A stretch of DNA of 64,000 nucleotides, taken from NCBI RefSeq assembly GCF_030555055.1, contig NZ_JAMOAO010000001.1:4340001-4404000 (forward strand), read 5' to 3'. The notes under the pieces were generated by a model. The model searched no databases, was not told the origin of the DNA, and saw nothing but the letters and a program-made list of their open reading frames with translations. The position numbers and the translations under genes were made by a program. This document shows positions 26,596 to 36,754 of this stretch, one piece after another; positions within the stretch are counted from its first letter, which is position 1; each line of letters starts with the position of its first letter. The DNA is from Nocardiopsis sp. YSL2 (GTDB taxonomy: Bacteria; Actinomycetota; Actinomycetes; Streptosporangiales; Streptosporangiaceae).

Positions 26596-27882
26596 CTACT
26601 CGGTGGGGCGGTTGAGCGCCTCGGTGAGCTCGTCGTTCAGCTCGGGGAGCACGTCGTCGGCGGACTCGCCCTCGGCCATGCGCTGCACCGCGGTCTGGAC
26701 CGTGGTCAGCTCCCACTGGACGTGGCCCCAGTTGGGCGTGTCCGGGAACAGGCGCAGGTCACCGGTGGCCTGGGTGGCCGCGCCGGACAGGACGGGGTCG
26801 TTCTGGAAGGTCTCGCTCTCCAGCACGTCGCCGTAGGTCGGGAACATCGACGAGACCTCGTTGTAGGTCAGCGCGTTGTCCTTGCTGTTCAGCGTGGTGA
26901 TGTAGTCGAACGCTGCCTCGGGGTGCTCGGTGGTGCCCCACACGGCCAGGTCGGAGCCGCCGCCGAAGGCGGGGGCCATGCCGTCCGCTCCGGGGATCGG
27001 CGCGGTGGCCCACTGGTCGGCGTGCTCGTCGTTCAGGTCCTCCAGCTGGGCCCGGGCCCAGGGGCCGTCGATGAACATGCCGAGGTCGCGGTTGACGAAG
27101 TCGGCGTGCGCGCAGTCGACCTCGTTCAGGCCGATGCAGGCGCTCGGTGAGACCCCGTCCACGGTCAGGTCCGCGTAGAACTCCAGGGCCTCGGTGGTCT
27201 CGGGGGAGTCCAGCTGCCCCGTCCACTCGTCGCCCTCCAGGGTGGCGAACTCGCCGCCGTTGGACCAGACGAAGCTGGCGATGCCGTTGAGGAAGTCGGT
27301 CGGTGCGGCGAAACCGGGGACGTCGTACTCGTCCTCGATGGCGGCGGAGACCTCCAGGAGCTCGTCCCAGTCCTGCGGCGGCTCGTGGCCGAGTTCGCGG
27401 AGCCAGTCGGCGTTGTACCAGAGGGCGCGGACGCCGCTGTACCAGGGGACGCTGTACTGGGCGTCGCCGAAGGTGCCGTTGGCGTAGGCGCCCTCCAGGA
27501 TGTCCTCGCGCTCCTCCCAGTCCTCGGCCAGCTCGGCGACGTCGTAGAGCGCTCCGGCGTCGGCCCAGGTGGGAACCTGGTCGTTGCCGATCTCGACGAC
27601 GTCGGGGCCGCCACTGACCATCGCCGTCTGGAACCGCTGGGAGAACTCGCCCCAGGGGACCCACTGCACGTCGACCTCGGTGTCGGGGTAGAGCTCCTGG
27701 TACTGCTCGGTGACCGAGTCCATGAAGGCGTTCTGGTCCTCGGTGGCGTCACCCATCCGCCACACGGTGAGGGTCTCGGGGGCTCCGGCGGAGCCGCCTG
27801 CGTCGCCCTCGTCGGAGCCGCCGCCACAGGCGGCGGCGAGCATGACCACGGCCGAGGCCGCGGCGATCTTGGGGAACTTCAT
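26596..27882 (-). CDS. Carbohydrate ABC transporter solute-binding lipoprotein
   Basis: The 428-residue protein begins with a lipoprotein signal peptide: MKFPKIAAASAVVMLAAAC, with Cys19 the expected lipidation site. The mature part matches the bacterial extracellular solute-binding family 1 (TVWRMGD, TEQYQELYPDTEVDVQWVPW, GPDVVEIGNDQVP, SVPWYSGVRALWYN, GMFIDGPWARAQLE). It should capture an oligosaccharide outside the membrane and pass it to the two permeases. ATG at 27882 follows GGGAG at a suitable distance. It is the first gene of the operon, divergent from the ROK regulator. Ligand unknown; Das/Ngc-like amino sugars are suggested by the GH3 gene. Confidence 0.92.
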   Translation of the reverse strand: MKFPKIAAASAVVMLAAACGGGSDEGDAGGSAGAPETLTVWRMGDATEDQNAFMDSVTEQYQELYPDTEVDVQWVPWGEFSQRFQTAMVSGGPDVVEIGNDQVPTWADAGALYDVAELAEDWEEREDILEGAYANGTFGDAQYSVPWYSGVRALWYNADWLRELGHEPPQDWDELLEVSAAIEDEYDVPGFAAPTDFLNGIASFVWSNGGEFATLEGDEWTGQLDSPETTEALEFYADLTVDGVSPSACIGLNEVDCAHADFVNRDLGMFIDGPWARAQLEDLNDEHADQWATAPIPGADGMAPAFGGGSDLAVWGTTEHPEAAFDYITTLNSKDNALTYNEVSSMFPTYGDVLESETFQNDPVLSGAATQATGDLRLFPDTPNWGHVQWELTTVQTAVQRMAEGESADDVLPELNDELTEALNRPTE

Positions 27883-28102
27883 GGTGTACCTGTCTCCCTT
27901 CGCACGGCGCGCTGGGGCTCGACGCCTGTGCTCGACGCGGCCTGGGATCATAGGTGATCCGGCCGCTTCGACGACTGTGTGGGAACTGTGCTGGGATAGC
28001 ACGTTGGCCGTCCCGCCGGCGCGGGTACCGGGGGGTCCGTGTTCGATGGGAACTCGGACCTTTCCGGGACGTGACCTCCTGTGAGGTTGTGAGCTAAATT
28101 AA

Positions 28103-28118
28103 CAGGAAACTTTCCTAA
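28103..28118. promoter_or_regulatory. Candidate ROK operator
   Basis: CAGGAAACTTTCCTAA (on the other strand TTAGGAAAGTTTCCTG) is a 6-bp-arm palindrome, AGGAAA-C-TTTCCT, in an AT-rich patch 27 bp before the ROK gene. It resembles the AAAGTTT-centred sites bound by NagC/XylR-type ROK repressors. Control of both divergent units from here is inferred. Confidence 0.5.
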
Positions 28119-28144
28119 TAAAAACAGGGTGAGGTGTCACGGTT

Positions 28145-29356
28145 ATGTCTCAACGCCCGGGAACTCCCCGGCTGCTACGCCAGCTCAACGACCGTGCGGC
28201 GCTGGAACTGCTGCTGTCGGCCGGTCCGCTGACCCGAACGCAGCTGGGAACGAGAACGGGACTGTCCAAGGTGACCGCCTCCCAGCTCCTGGCCCGATTG
28301 GAGGAGCGCGACCTGGTCCGCGTGGTCGGCAGCAAGGCCGGCGGCCGCGGACCCAACGCGGCGCTCTACGCGGTCGTCCCAGAAAGCGCTTACGTCGCGG
28401 CACTGGACGTCAGCGCGAGCCGCGTGACGGCGACGATCGCCGACATCACCGGCCGCGTCATCAGCGAGGTCAGCGTCGACCCCAGCGCCTCCGACGAGCC
28501 CGTCGCGCTGGTGCACACAGCCGTGATGCGCCTGGCGGACAAGGCGGGCGTCCCCCTCGACCGGGTCCGCGCCTGCGTGATAGGCACACCCGGCGTGGTC
28601 GATCCGCGCACGGGCGACATCCGCTTCTCCTTCGACCTCATGTCCTGGCACGAGGGGGTGCTCGAGGCCCTGCGGGCCGACCTCAAGCGGTCGGTGGTGA
28701 TCGAGAACGACGTGAACCTGGCCGCACTCGCCGAGCACGCAGAGGGAGCCGCCTCCGGCGTGGCCGAGTTCGTCCTGATCTGGCTCAGCGCGGCGGGCGG
28801 CGTCGGTATGTCCACGATGATCGACGGGCGCATCCACCGCGGCCGCTCGGGCGGCGCGGGCGAGATCGGCTACCTGCCGGTGCCAGGCGCGCCGATGCCC
28901 AGCGACATCGGGGTGTCCAGCGGCTACGAGCCGCTCAGGGACCACTCCGACGAGCTGCCGCACGGCTTCCAGGCCCTGGTCAAGGCCAACCAGGTGGTCC
29001 GGCTGGCCGCCGAGCACGGCATCACCGGTGAGGACGTGGTGGACGTCGTCAGCGCCGCATCCGCGGCCGGGACCCCCGACGCCGACGCCTTCCTCGACGC
29101 CTTCGCCGAACGGCTCGCCCGCGGAGTGGCCGCCGTCAGCGTCGTCATCGACCCGGGCCTGGTGGTGCTCGGCGGAGACGTGGCCCGGGCGGGCGGCGCC
29201 AAGCTGGCCGAGCGGGTGGAGGAGGCGACCGCCAGGATCGGGCCGAACGCCACGGAGGTCGTGCTGGGCGCGGTCGAGGGCAGCACGGTGGTCCGGGGAG
29301 CACTGCTGCACGCGCTCGAACGCGCGCGCGAGGAGGTGTTCTCCTCCACGGTGTGA
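28145..29356 (+). CDS. ROK-family transcriptional regulator
   Basis: The 403-residue protein has an N-terminal winged helix (LLSAGPLTRTQLGTRTGLSKVTASQLLARLEERDLV, residues 22-58) and a ROK sugar-kinase-like domain (about 85-385; VIGTPGVVDPRTG, ENDVNLAALAEH, GEIGYLPVPG). The cysteine zinc motif usual in ROK kinases is missing, as in several regulators of the family. It is divergent from the binding-protein gene and most likely represses the uptake operon until its sugar arrives. The role normally played by the GntR protein DasR in streptomycete das loci is thus taken by a ROK protein here, if the loci are equivalent. Confidence 0.9.
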   Translation: MSQRPGTPRLLRQLNDRAALELLLSAGPLTRTQLGTRTGLSKVTASQLLARLEERDLVRVVGSKAGGRGPNAALYAVVPESAYVAALDVSASRVTATIADITGRVISEVSVDPSASDEPVALVHTAVMRLADKAGVPLDRVRACVIGTPGVVDPRTGDIRFSFDLMSWHEGVLEALRADLKRSVVIENDVNLAALAEHAEGAASGVAEFVLIWLSAAGGVGMSTMIDGRIHRGRSGGAGEIGYLPVPGAPMPSDIGVSSGYEPLRDHSDELPHGFQALVKANQVVRLAAEHGITGEDVVDVVSAASAAGTPDADAFLDAFAERLARGVAAVSVVIDPGLVVLGGDVARAGGAKLAERVEEATARIGPNATEVVLGAVEGSTVVRGALLHALERAREEVFSSTV

Positions 29357-29407
29357 AGGGCGCCGGGCGGGGCGCGGCCTCGGCCGACGGAACCCGGCCG
29401 CACCCGG

Positions 29408-29893
29408 TCAGCCCGGCCGCCCCGCCATCACGATCCGGGGCCGGACCCGGATGCCGGCCTCCGCCTCCCACAGGCGCACCAGCTCCGGCCCCCACTCCGG
29501 GCGGGGGAGGGGAGCGAAGCCGCGGGCGGTGTACCACGGCCCGTTCCACGGCAGATCCCGGAACGTGGTGAGGGTGATCCTCCCGTGGCCCCGCGCGGCG
29601 GCCTCGGCGCGGACCGCGGCCAGCAGGGCCGAACCGACGCCCCGGCGCCCGTGGGCGGGATCGACCGCGATCTGTTCGAGATGGGGGTGGCCGTCGATCG
29701 CGACGGTCGCCGCCAGACCGCACGGGCGGCCGTCGGACGCGGTCGCGACCAGGACCCGGTCGGCGTGCGCCAGCAGCGTGCGCGGATCGTCCGGGGGCAG
29801 CTCCACCCCGGCCCCGGCGAACACCGCGTCGGCCGCCAACGACACCCGGACCAGGTCCGGCTCGTCCTCGGCCCGCATCGGTCGGATCTCCAC
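29408..29893 (-). CDS. GNAT-family N-acetyltransferase
   Basis: A 161-residue protein with the GNAT pattern: VEIRPMRAEDEPDLVRV at the start, HLEQIAVDPAHGRRGVGSALLAAV as the acetyl-CoA-binding motif A, and a C-terminal ITLTTFRDLPWNGPWYTARGF. The acceptor is unknown. The GTG at 29893 lies after GAGAGGGG. The frame is open further upstream but that part overlaps the end of the helicase gene and is not conserved in style. It is probably co-transcribed with lhr, whose stop is 80 bp upstream. Confidence 0.82.
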   Translation of the reverse strand: MEIRPMRAEDEPDLVRVSLAADAVFAGAGVELPPDDPRTLLAHADRVLVATASDGRPCGLAATVAIDGHPHLEQIAVDPAHGRRGVGSALLAAVRAEAAARGHGRITLTTFRDLPWNGPWYTARGFAPLPRPEWGPELVRLWEAEAGIRVRPRIVMAGRPG

Positions 29894-29972
29894 GGCCGCG
29901 CCCCTCTCCCGTCGTCGTGTCCGGACCCATCGTGGCCCGGCGACGCCGGACCCGCCACCGAATTCCCGCCGG

Positions 29973-32900
29973 TCACTCGCGCAGCCGCAGCCCCTTGGGC
30001 GTGACGTGGAACCCGGCGGCCACCAACGCGGTGTCCAACGGGGTCCCGAAGACGTCGGCGCCGTCGGCCCGCTCGACCACCACCGGGCCGAGCCCGCGCT
30101 CGCGCACAGTCGCCGCCAGCGCGCCGGCCGCGCGTTCCAGCAGCGCGGGAGCCGCCCCGAACGTGACCGCCGAGCGCCCGCCCAGATGCAGGTACAGCGT
30201 GGGCCCGCCGCCGTCGAGGACCACCAGCGCGTGACCGACCCGGGCCGGCCTCCCGCTGCCATCGCGGCCGGTCGACGGCCACGGGAGGGACTGCCCGTAG
30301 GGATTGGCCGGATCGGTGGCGGCGAGCACCAGGCACCCGCCCCCCTCCCCCCGCGCCCGAGCGGGCCCGCCCCCGGACACCGCGCGCAACCGGTCCACCG
30401 CTCCGGGCAGCGCGAACTGGGCGCCGCCCAGCCCCTCCACGAAGTAGCCGCGGCGCACCTGCCCCGACTCCTCCATCGACCGCAGCACCTGGTACTCCTC
30501 CCGGGAGATCCCCCGGCCCTGCGACCCGTAGGTCACCAGGCCCTGCTCGTCCAGCTTGGCCTGCGCACGCGCGAGCGCCCGCAGGGTCGGATCGCTCTCG
30601 CGCTCGGGCAGCGCCGACCACCGCCCGGCGGCCGTGGGCGGTCCCGACCGCGACGGCATCACCGGCCGCCCCCGGCGCCCGGCCCGCGCCGGTGAGCGCC
30701 TGCGCACCGACCCCGAACCGAGCAGGGCCCGCAGCGGGGCCAGGGAGTCGTTGGTCACGTGCCCGGCCCACACCAGGTCCCACAGCGCCTCCACCAAGGC
30801 GGCGTCGGAGACCACCGACCCCAGCGCCCGCGAGGCGCGGTCGGACAGGTCCCGGAAGAACAGCCCGCCGCCGCCCGACAGCACCTCCAGGACGGCGGAG
30901 GCGACGGGCTCGGCCTCCGCGGCCACGGGGACGGGGTCCGGCAGCAGCGCGGCCGCCTCGTCGGCGGGCACCAGCGTCAACCACCCGTCGTCCCCGGGCA
31001 GGCCCGACCGTCCTCCACCGCCACCCCCAGCGGACGCCCTACGGCCGCGGCGCCCTCCGCCGACACCCGCCCACACCACCTCGCCGGCCTGGGTCAGCGC
31101 GTCCAGCGCCACCGGCGCGTACCCCTCGACGCGGGCGGGCAGCACGCTCGCCTCCAGGTCCGACGCGGCGATCGGCGCGCCCCGCATCGACTCCACCGCC
31201 GCGAACACCGCGTCCGGACCGCGCAGCCGCTCCCCGGGGACCGCGTGCTGCCACTGAGGGACGAACCGGGCCAGCGCCGACGGGGGCACCGGCTCGACCT
31301 CGCGGCGCAGCCGGGCGATCGAGCCGCGCCGCAGCCGCCGCAGCACCTCGGCCTCGCACCACTCCGTGCCGGTCCCCCCTGGACGGAAGCCTCCGCGGAC
31401 CACCCGGCCCGACTCCGCCAGCTCCCGCAGCACCCCCAGGACCACGTCCTCGGGCAGGCCCAGGCGCTCGGACGCCTCCGCCGCCTCGAACGGGCCGTTC
31501 GTGCGCGCGTACCGCGACACCAGGTCGCGCCGCGGCGCGACCACCGGCTCCAACAGGGCGTCGGGCACACCCGGGGGAGGGACCACGCCGATCGCGTCGC
31601 GCAGCCGTGCCGCGTCCTCCACCGCGTACCAGCGCTCGGTGCCCGCCACCCGGCCGCGCAGCACGCGGCCCTCCTCCGCCAGGTCGTCGAGCCACGCCGG
31701 ACGCACACCGCGCTCGGCCGCCTCCTCCGTGGACAGCGGTCCGACCTCGCGCAGGAGGTCGGCCGCGGCCTCCGCGTCCCGGACCGGTGCCGCGGTGCGC
31801 TGCAGGAGGGCGCCGGTGTGCGCCACGACATCCGGGTCGAGCAGTTCCCGCAGGTCCACCGCGCCCAGCAGGTCGGCCAGCAGGGAGGAGTCGAGGGTGA
31901 GCGCCTGTGCGCGCGACTCGGCGGCCGGGGCGTCCCCCTCGTAGAGGAAGGCCGCCGTGTACTCCATCAGCAGCGACTGGGCGAACGGTGAGGCCCGCTC
32001 GGTGCGCACCTCGACCACGCGGACCCTGCGGGCGCGGATGTCGGCGAGGACCTCCACCAGGGCCGGGACGTCGAACACGTCGCGCAGGCACTCGCGCACG
32101 GTCTCCAGGACGATGGGGAAGGACCCGTACCGGCCCGCGACCGACAACAGGTGCGCCGAGCGCAACCGCTGCTGCCACAGCGGCATCCGCTTGTCCGGAC
32201 GCTGGCGCGGAAGCAGCAGGGCCCGGGCGGCGCACTCGCGGAAGCGGGCGGCGAACAGGGCCGAGCCGGTCAGCTCCTGGGTGACCAGGTCCTCGACGGT
32301 GCCGGGATCGAAGGTGATCAGATCGGTGAGCTCACGGGAGACGACGGCGGCGTCGTGCTCGATGTCGGGCAGCCGGATCACGATGCCGTCGTCGCCGTGC
32401 ACGACCTGGGCGTCGACACCGAAGCGCTCCCGCAGCCGGCCGCCGAGGGCGAGGGCCCACGGAGCGTGCACCCGCGCGCCGAGCGGGGAGTGCAGCACCA
32501 CGCGCCAGTCGCCGACCTGGTCGCGGAAGTGCTCCAGCACCACCGTGCGGTCGTCGGGCGCCTGCCCGGTGGCCTCGCGCTGATCCGTCACGTAGGCCAC
32601 GAGGTTGTCGGCCGCCCACGGGTCCAACCCGGCGGCGAGGGCGCGCTCGACGGCGTCGTCGGGGTCGGCGGCGGCCAGTTCCCTGGTCAGCGCGCCCACG
32701 GCCCGGCCCAGCTCGGCCGGGCGGCCCATCGAGTCCGCCTTCCAGAACGGCATGCGTCCGGGGCGGCCCGGGGCGGGGGAGACCAGGACCCGGTCGGCGG
32801 TGATCGCGTCGATCCGCCAGGAGGTCGAGCCGAGGACGAAGACGTCGCCCACCCGCGACTCGTAGACCATCTCCTCGTCCAGCTCGCCGACCCGGGTGGG

Positions 32901-34532
32901 GGCCCGCCCGGAGGAGGCGGGCCCGGACAGGTGCACCGAGTACAGGCCGCGGTCGGGGATGGTGCCGCCGCTGATCACCGCGAGCCGCTGCGCGCCGGGA
33001 CGCGCGCGCAGGACGTCGGCCTCGCGGTCCCACACCACACGGGGGCGCAGTTCGGCGAACTCGTCGGAGGGGTAGCGGCCCGAGAGCATGTCCAGCACGG
33101 ACTCCAGGACGGAGTCGGCCAGGCGGGCGAAGGGGGCGGCCCGGCGGACCAGCGCGGCGAGGTCGGCCACCGGCCAGTCGTCCATGGCGACCATCGCGAC
33201 GATCTGCTGGGCCAGGACGTCGAGCGGGTCGCGCGGCATCTCCAGGCGCTCGATGCCCCCCTCGCGCATCCGCTCCACGACCACGGTCGCGGCCAGCAGG
33301 TCCCCCCGGAACTGGGGGAAGAACACGCCGCGCGAGGTCTCCCCGACCTGGTGCCCCGCCCGCCCCACGCGCTGGAGGCCGCTGGCGACGGAGGGCGGGG
33401 CCGCCACCTGCACGACCATGTCGACGGCGCCCATGTCCACGCCCAGTTCCAGGCTCGACGTGGCGACGACGCACCGCAGGCGGCCCGCCTTGAGGTCGTC
33501 CTCGATGAGCGCGCGCTCGGCCTTGGAGACGGAGCCGTGGTGCGCTCGGGCGATGACGGGCTCCCCGCCCCTGCTCTGCCCGGACTGTCCGATGGCGTCG
33601 GCGGCGTGCTCCTGCGGGGGCAGGCCGCCGCCGTGGAGCTCGGCGTGCAGGTCGTTGAGCCTGGCGCAGAGCTTCTCCGCCGTACGGCGGCCGTTGGTGA
33701 ACACGATCGTGGAACGGTGGGCCTCGACCAGGTCCAGGACCCGCCGTTCGACGTGCGGCCAGATCGACCCCCGGGAGAGCGGGCCGGGGCCGTCGGCGCC
33801 GGTGCCCGCGGGGCCGGGCTCCTCCATGTCGGGGACGGGCACCACCACGCTCAGGTCCATGTGCGGGGTGTCGTGGGGGGCGACCACCGAGGCGCCGCCG
33901 AGGAACTCCGCGACGAGCTCCGGCGGGCGGACCGTGGCGGACAGGCCGATGCGCTGGGCGGGCCGGTCCAGCAGGTCCTCCAACCGCTCCAGGCTCAGCG
34001 CGAGGTGCGCGCCGCGCTTGGTGCCCGCCAGGGCGTGGACCTCGTCCACGATCACGGTCTCCACGCCGGCCAGGCTCTCGCGGGCCCTGGAGGTCAGGAC
34101 CAGGAACAGGGACTCGGGCGTGGTGATGAGGATGTCCGGCGGGCGTGTCGCCAGGCGCCGCCGCTCGGCGGCGGGGGTGTCGCCGGTGCGCACGCCGACG
34201 GTGACGGGGGAGAGCGGGAGGCCCTGGTCCCGCGCGGCCGCGGAGATCCCGGCCAGCGGCGCGCGCAGGTTGCGCTCGATGTCGACGGCCAGCGCCTTGA
34301 GGGGGGAGACGTAGACGACCCGGCAGCGGCCGTCCCCGGGGGACCGGGTGAGCCGGTCCAGGGACCACAGGAAGGCCGAGAGCGTCTTGCCGGAACCGGT
34401 CGGCGCGACCACCAGGGTGTTCCGGCCCTGGGAGATCGCGTCCCAGGCCTGGGCCTGGGCGGGTGTGGGGCCGGCCGGGAAGGCCTGGTCGAACCAGGTC
34501 CGGGTCGCGGCGCCGAAGCGTTCGCCGATCAT
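29973..34532 (-). CDS. lhr: Lhr-family ATP-dependent helicase
   Basis: The 1519-residue protein is a superfamily 2 DNA helicase of the Lhr type, implicated in DNA repair. Core motifs are visible: QAWDAISQGRNTLVVAPTGSGKT (Q-like and motif I), YVSPLKAL, TTPESL, VIVDEVHAL (DEVH motif II), LSATV (III), VVATSSLELGVDMG (V) and QRVGRAGH (VI). A long C-terminal part (about 850-1519) holds the winged-helix and Lhr-specific domains. Length matches mycobacterial and streptomycete Lhr. The ATG at 34532 is the best start; an in-frame longer version to 34598 exists. Found close to recA. Confidence 0.93.
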   Translation of the reverse strand: MIGERFGAATRTWFDQAFPAGPTPAQAQAWDAISQGRNTLVVAPTGSGKTLSAFLWSLDRLTRSPGDGRCRVVYVSPLKALAVDIERNLRAPLAGISAAARDQGLPLSPVTVGVRTGDTPAAERRRLATRPPDILITTPESLFLVLTSRARESLAGVETVIVDEVHALAGTKRGAHLALSLERLEDLLDRPAQRIGLSATVRPPELVAEFLGGASVVAPHDTPHMDLSVVVPVPDMEEPGPAGTGADGPGPLSRGSIWPHVERRVLDLVEAHRSTIVFTNGRRTAEKLCARLNDLHAELHGGGLPPQEHAADAIGQSGQSRGGEPVIARAHHGSVSKAERALIEDDLKAGRLRCVVATSSLELGVDMGAVDMVVQVAAPPSVASGLQRVGRAGHQVGETSRGVFFPQFRGDLLAATVVVERMREGGIERLEMPRDPLDVLAQQIVAMVAMDDWPVADLAALVRRAAPFARLADSVLESVLDMLSGRYPSDEFAELRPRVVWDREADVLRARPGAQRLAVISGGTIPDRGLYSVHLSGPASSGRAPTRVGELDEEMVYESRVGDVFVLGSTSWRIDAITADRVLVSPAPGRPGRMPFWKADSMGRPAELGRAVGALTRELAAADPDDAVERALAAGLDPWAADNLVAYVTDQREATGQAPDDRTVVLEHFRDQVGDWRVVLHSPLGARVHAPWALALGGRLRERFGVDAQVVHGDDGIVIRLPDIEHDAAVVSRELTDLITFDPGTVEDLVTQELTGSALFAARFRECAARALLLPRQRPDKRMPLWQQRLRSAHLLSVAGRYGSFPIVLETVRECLRDVFDVPALVEVLADIRARRVRVVEVRTERASPFAQSLLMEYTAAFLYEGDAPAAESRAQALTLDSSLLADLLGAVDLRELLDPDVVAHTGALLQRTAAPVRDAEAAADLLREVGPLSTEEAAERGVRPAWLDDLAEEGRVLRGRVAGTERWYAVEDAARLRDAIGVVPPPGVPDALLEPVVAPRRDLVSRYARTNGPFEAAEASERLGLPEDVVLGVLRELAESGRVVRGGFRPGGTGTEWCEAEVLRRLRRGSIARLRREVEPVPPSALARFVPQWQHAVPGERLRGPDAVFAAVESMRGAPIAASDLEASVLPARVEGYAPVALDALTQAGEVVWAGVGGGRRGRRASAGGGGGGRSGLPGDDGWLTLVPADEAAALLPDPVPVAAEAEPVASAVLEVLSGGGGLFFRDLSDRASRALGSVVSDAALVEALWDLVWAGHVTNDSLAPLRALLGSGSVRRRSPARAGRRGRPVMPSRSGPPTAAGRWSALPERESDPTLRALARAQAKLDEQGLVTYGSQGRGISREEYQVLRSMEESGQVRRGYFVEGLGGAQFALPGAVDRLRAVSGGGPARARGEGGGCLVLAATDPANPYGQSLPWPSTGRDGSGRPARVGHALVVLDGGGPTLYLHLGGRSAVTFGAAPALLERAAGALAATVRERGLGPVVVERADGADVFGTPLDTALVAAGFHVTPKGLRLRE

Positions 34533-34612
34533 GCCGACAGTGTGCCCGCCGCGGCCGACGAATTCCGCCAGGGGTGCCGAGCGCGTCGGTCGTATCACCG
34601 ATACTGGGGCCG

Positions 34613-34807
34613 ATGAGACTCTCGAATTTCTGGCACAACATGCACGAGCAGTTCGGTGAGGCCTACGCGGAGAGCCTGGCCAAGGACTACGTCATCGAGG
34701 GGCTCGGCTCGCGCACGGTGTACCAGGCCCTCTCCGAGGGCGTGGGGGCCAAGCAGGTGTGGAGGGCGGTGTGCGAGGCGTTCGACCTTCCCACGAGCGC
34801 TCGGTGA
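34613..34807 (+). CDS. DUF3046 family protein
   Basis: This 64-residue protein (MRLSNFWHNMHEQFG...) matches the small actinobacterial DUF3046 family, whose function is unknown. It is nearly always found just upstream of recA, as here. No signal peptide or membrane segment is present. The ATG at 34613 gives the standard start. It is divergent from lhr. Confidence 0.92.
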   Translation: MRLSNFWHNMHEQFGEAYAESLAKDYVIEGLGSRTVYQALSEGVGAKQVWRAVCEAFDLPTSAR

Positions 34808-34820
34808 GTCCACAAAGCAT

Positions 34821-34834
34821 CGAACACAAGTTCG
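34821..34834. promoter_or_regulatory. LexA (SOS) box of recA
   Basis: CGAACACAAGTTCG is a perfect CGAAC-N4-GTTCG actinobacterial SOS box (with a preceding T giving TCGAAC). It lies 114 bp before the chosen recA start and just after DUF3046. LexA should repress recA-recX from here until DNA damage. Confidence 0.9.
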
Positions 34835-34947
34835 GGTAGTGTGGGTTGTCCACAGGCGTTCGTCTGGCGTCGCGTTTGTCGTAGCGACGGCGTAGCGTCG
34901 TGCGCATCATGAAGAAGAAGGCATCCACCCAACAACAGGGGTACCCC

Positions 34948-36078
34948 GTGGCATCTGGTGACCGAGACAAGGCTCTCGAAACAGCTCTCGCGCAGATCGA
35001 GCGGCAGTTCGGCAAGGGTTCCATCATGCGGTTGGGCGACGACGAGCGCCCGCCCATCGAGTCGATCCCCACCGGTGCGATCGCGCTGGACGTCGCGCTC
35101 GGTATCGGCGGTATCCCGCGCGGCCGCATCGTCGAGATCTACGGACCCGAGAGCTCCGGAAAGACGACCGTCGCGCTGCACGCCGTGGCCAGCGCCCAGA
35201 AGCTGGGCGGCATCGCGGCCTTCGTGGACGCCGAGCACGCGCTCGACCCCGAGTACGCCAAGAAGATCGGCGTCGACACCGACAATCTCCTGCTCTCGCA
35301 GCCGGACACCGGCGAGCAGGCGCTGGAGATCGTCGACATGCTCATCCGCTCCGGCGCGGTCTCCATCATCGTCATCGACTCCGTGGCGGCCCTGGTGCCG
35401 CGCGCGGAGATCGAGGGCGAGATGGGCGACAGCCACGTCGGCCTGCAGGCCCGTCTGATGTCCCAGGCGCTGCGAAAGATCGCCGGTGCCCTGCACCAGA
35501 CCGGTACCACGGCGATCTTCATCAACCAGCTCCGGGAGAAGGTCGGCGTCATGTTCGGTAGTCCTGAGACGACGACCGGCGGCAAGGCGCTCAAGTTCTA
35601 CTCCTCGGTGCGTCTGGACGTGCGCCGGATCGAAACGCTCAAGGACGGGACCGACGCGGTCGGCAACCGCACCCGCGTCAAGATCGTCAAGAACAAGGTG
35701 GCCCCGCCCTTCAAGCAGGCCGAGTTCGACATCCTCTACGGTGTGGGCGTCTCGCGCGAGGGCAGCCTGATCGACCTGGGTGTGGAGCACGGCATCGTCC
35801 GCAAGTCCGGAGCCTGGTACACCTACGACGGCACCCAGTTGGGCCAGGGCAAGGAGAACTCGCGCAACTTCATGCGCGAGAACGTCGACGTGGCCAACGA
35901 GATCGAGAAGAAGATCAAGGAGAAGCTGGGCATCACGGTCAAGGGCGACGACAGCGCCTCCGGTCCCGGCGAGCCGGCCAAGCCCGCGGCCGACGCTGCG
36001 GCCAAGGAGACCGCGAAGCCGACCGCCAAGCGCACGACGGCGGCCAAGACCACCAAGGCGCCGACGTCTGATGCGTGA
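34948..36078 (+). CDS. recA: Recombinase RecA
   Basis: RecA forms filaments on single-stranded DNA, drives strand exchange and triggers LexA cleavage. The 376-residue protein has all core motifs: Walker [10 protein letters not shown] with Lys72, the Walker B region [12 protein letters not shown], loop L1 around [20 protein letters not shown], loop L2 [16 protein letters not shown], and a Lys/Ala-rich C-terminal tail. GTG at 34948 is chosen because it gives the normal N-terminus and residue numbering; an ATG at 34909 would add 13 mostly polar and basic residues. An SOS box lies upstream and recX overlaps its end. Confidence 0.96.
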   Translation: MASGDRDKALETALAQIERQFGKGSIMRLGDDERPPIESIPTGAIALDVALGIGGIPRGRIVEIYGPESSGKTTVALHAVASAQKLGGIAAFVDAEHALDPEYAKKIGVDTDNLLLSQPDTGEQALEIVDMLIRSGAVSIIVIDSVAALVPRAEIEGEMGDSHVGLQARLMSQALRKIAGALHQTGTTAIFINQLREKVGVMFGSPETTTGGKALKFYSSVRLDVRRIETLKDGTDAVGNRTRVKIVKNKVAPPFKQAEFDILYGVGVSREGSLIDLGVEHGIVRKSGAWYTYDGTQLGQGKENSRNFMRENVDVANEIEKKIKEKLGITVKGDDSASGPGEPAKPAADAAAKETAKPTAKRTTAAKTTKAPTSDA

Positions 36079-36592
36079 GGCGGGGGAGCACACGGAGGAT
36101 CCCGAGGCCAAGGCGAGAGCCCTGTGTCTGCGGATGCTCACGCATTCCCCGCGTACCCGTGCCCAGTTGGAACGGGCCCTGCTCCGCCGCGAGTTCTCCG
36201 ACGAGGTCGTGCGGTCGGTGCTGGGCTCGTTCGACGAGGCGGGCCTGATCGATGACGAGGCCTTCGCCCAGGCGTGGGTGACCTCCCGGCACCACGGCCG
36301 GCGCCTGTCCCGCAGCGCGCTGGCCCGGGAACTGCGCACCCGGGGCGTCGAGGACGACACCGTGCGCGAGGCCGTCGCGCAACTGTCGGACGAGGACGAG
36401 GCCGAGGCCGCCCGCGACCTGGCCCGACGCCGACTCGCCACGACCAGGGGCAAGGACAAGGAGGTCCGTATCCGGCGCGCCCTGGGTGTCCTCGCCCGGA
36501 AGGGCTACTCCTCGGGCCTGTCCTACCGGGTGGTCCGGGAGGAACTCGAACGCGAGGGCGTCGAGGCGGAGCTGTACGACCCTGACCTGTAG
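36071..36592 (+). CDS. recX: Regulatory protein RecX
   Basis: RecX binds RecA filaments and limits their activity. The 173-residue product has the three-helix RecX repeats ([58 protein letters not shown], and a third near [15 protein letters not shown]). The ATG at 36071 overlaps the recA end by 8 bp, so the pair is co-transcribed and coupled. A terminator hairpin follows 18 bp after the stop. Confidence 0.94.
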   Translation: MREAGEHTEDPEAKARALCLRMLTHSPRTRAQLERALLRREFSDEVVRSVLGSFDEAGLIDDEAFAQAWVTSRHHGRRLSRSALARELRTRGVEDDTVREAVAQLSDEDEAEAARDLARRRLATTRGKDKEVRIRRALGVLARKGYSSGLSYRVVREELEREGVEAELYDPDL

Positions 36593-36610
36593 GGGCGGGG
36601 ATCCGGAGTC

Positions 36611-36631
36611 CCACGGGCCCGCCGCCCGTGG
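36611..36631. terminator. Hairpin between recX and the S9 peptidase gene
   Basis: CCACGGGC (36611-36618) pairs with GCCCGTGG (36624-36631), an 8-bp stem with a 5-nt loop between two convergent genes. Confidence 0.55.
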
Positions 36632-36754
36632 CGAACGCGCGCGGGCACCGCGAGACGCCCGTGGCTCGGTCCGACTCCGCGGTGACGGCGGGGGCGCAGG
36701 ATTCGCCCGCGGCCCCGCGCCGGAGGGACCGGCGTGCCCGACTCCGGCGGCCGG

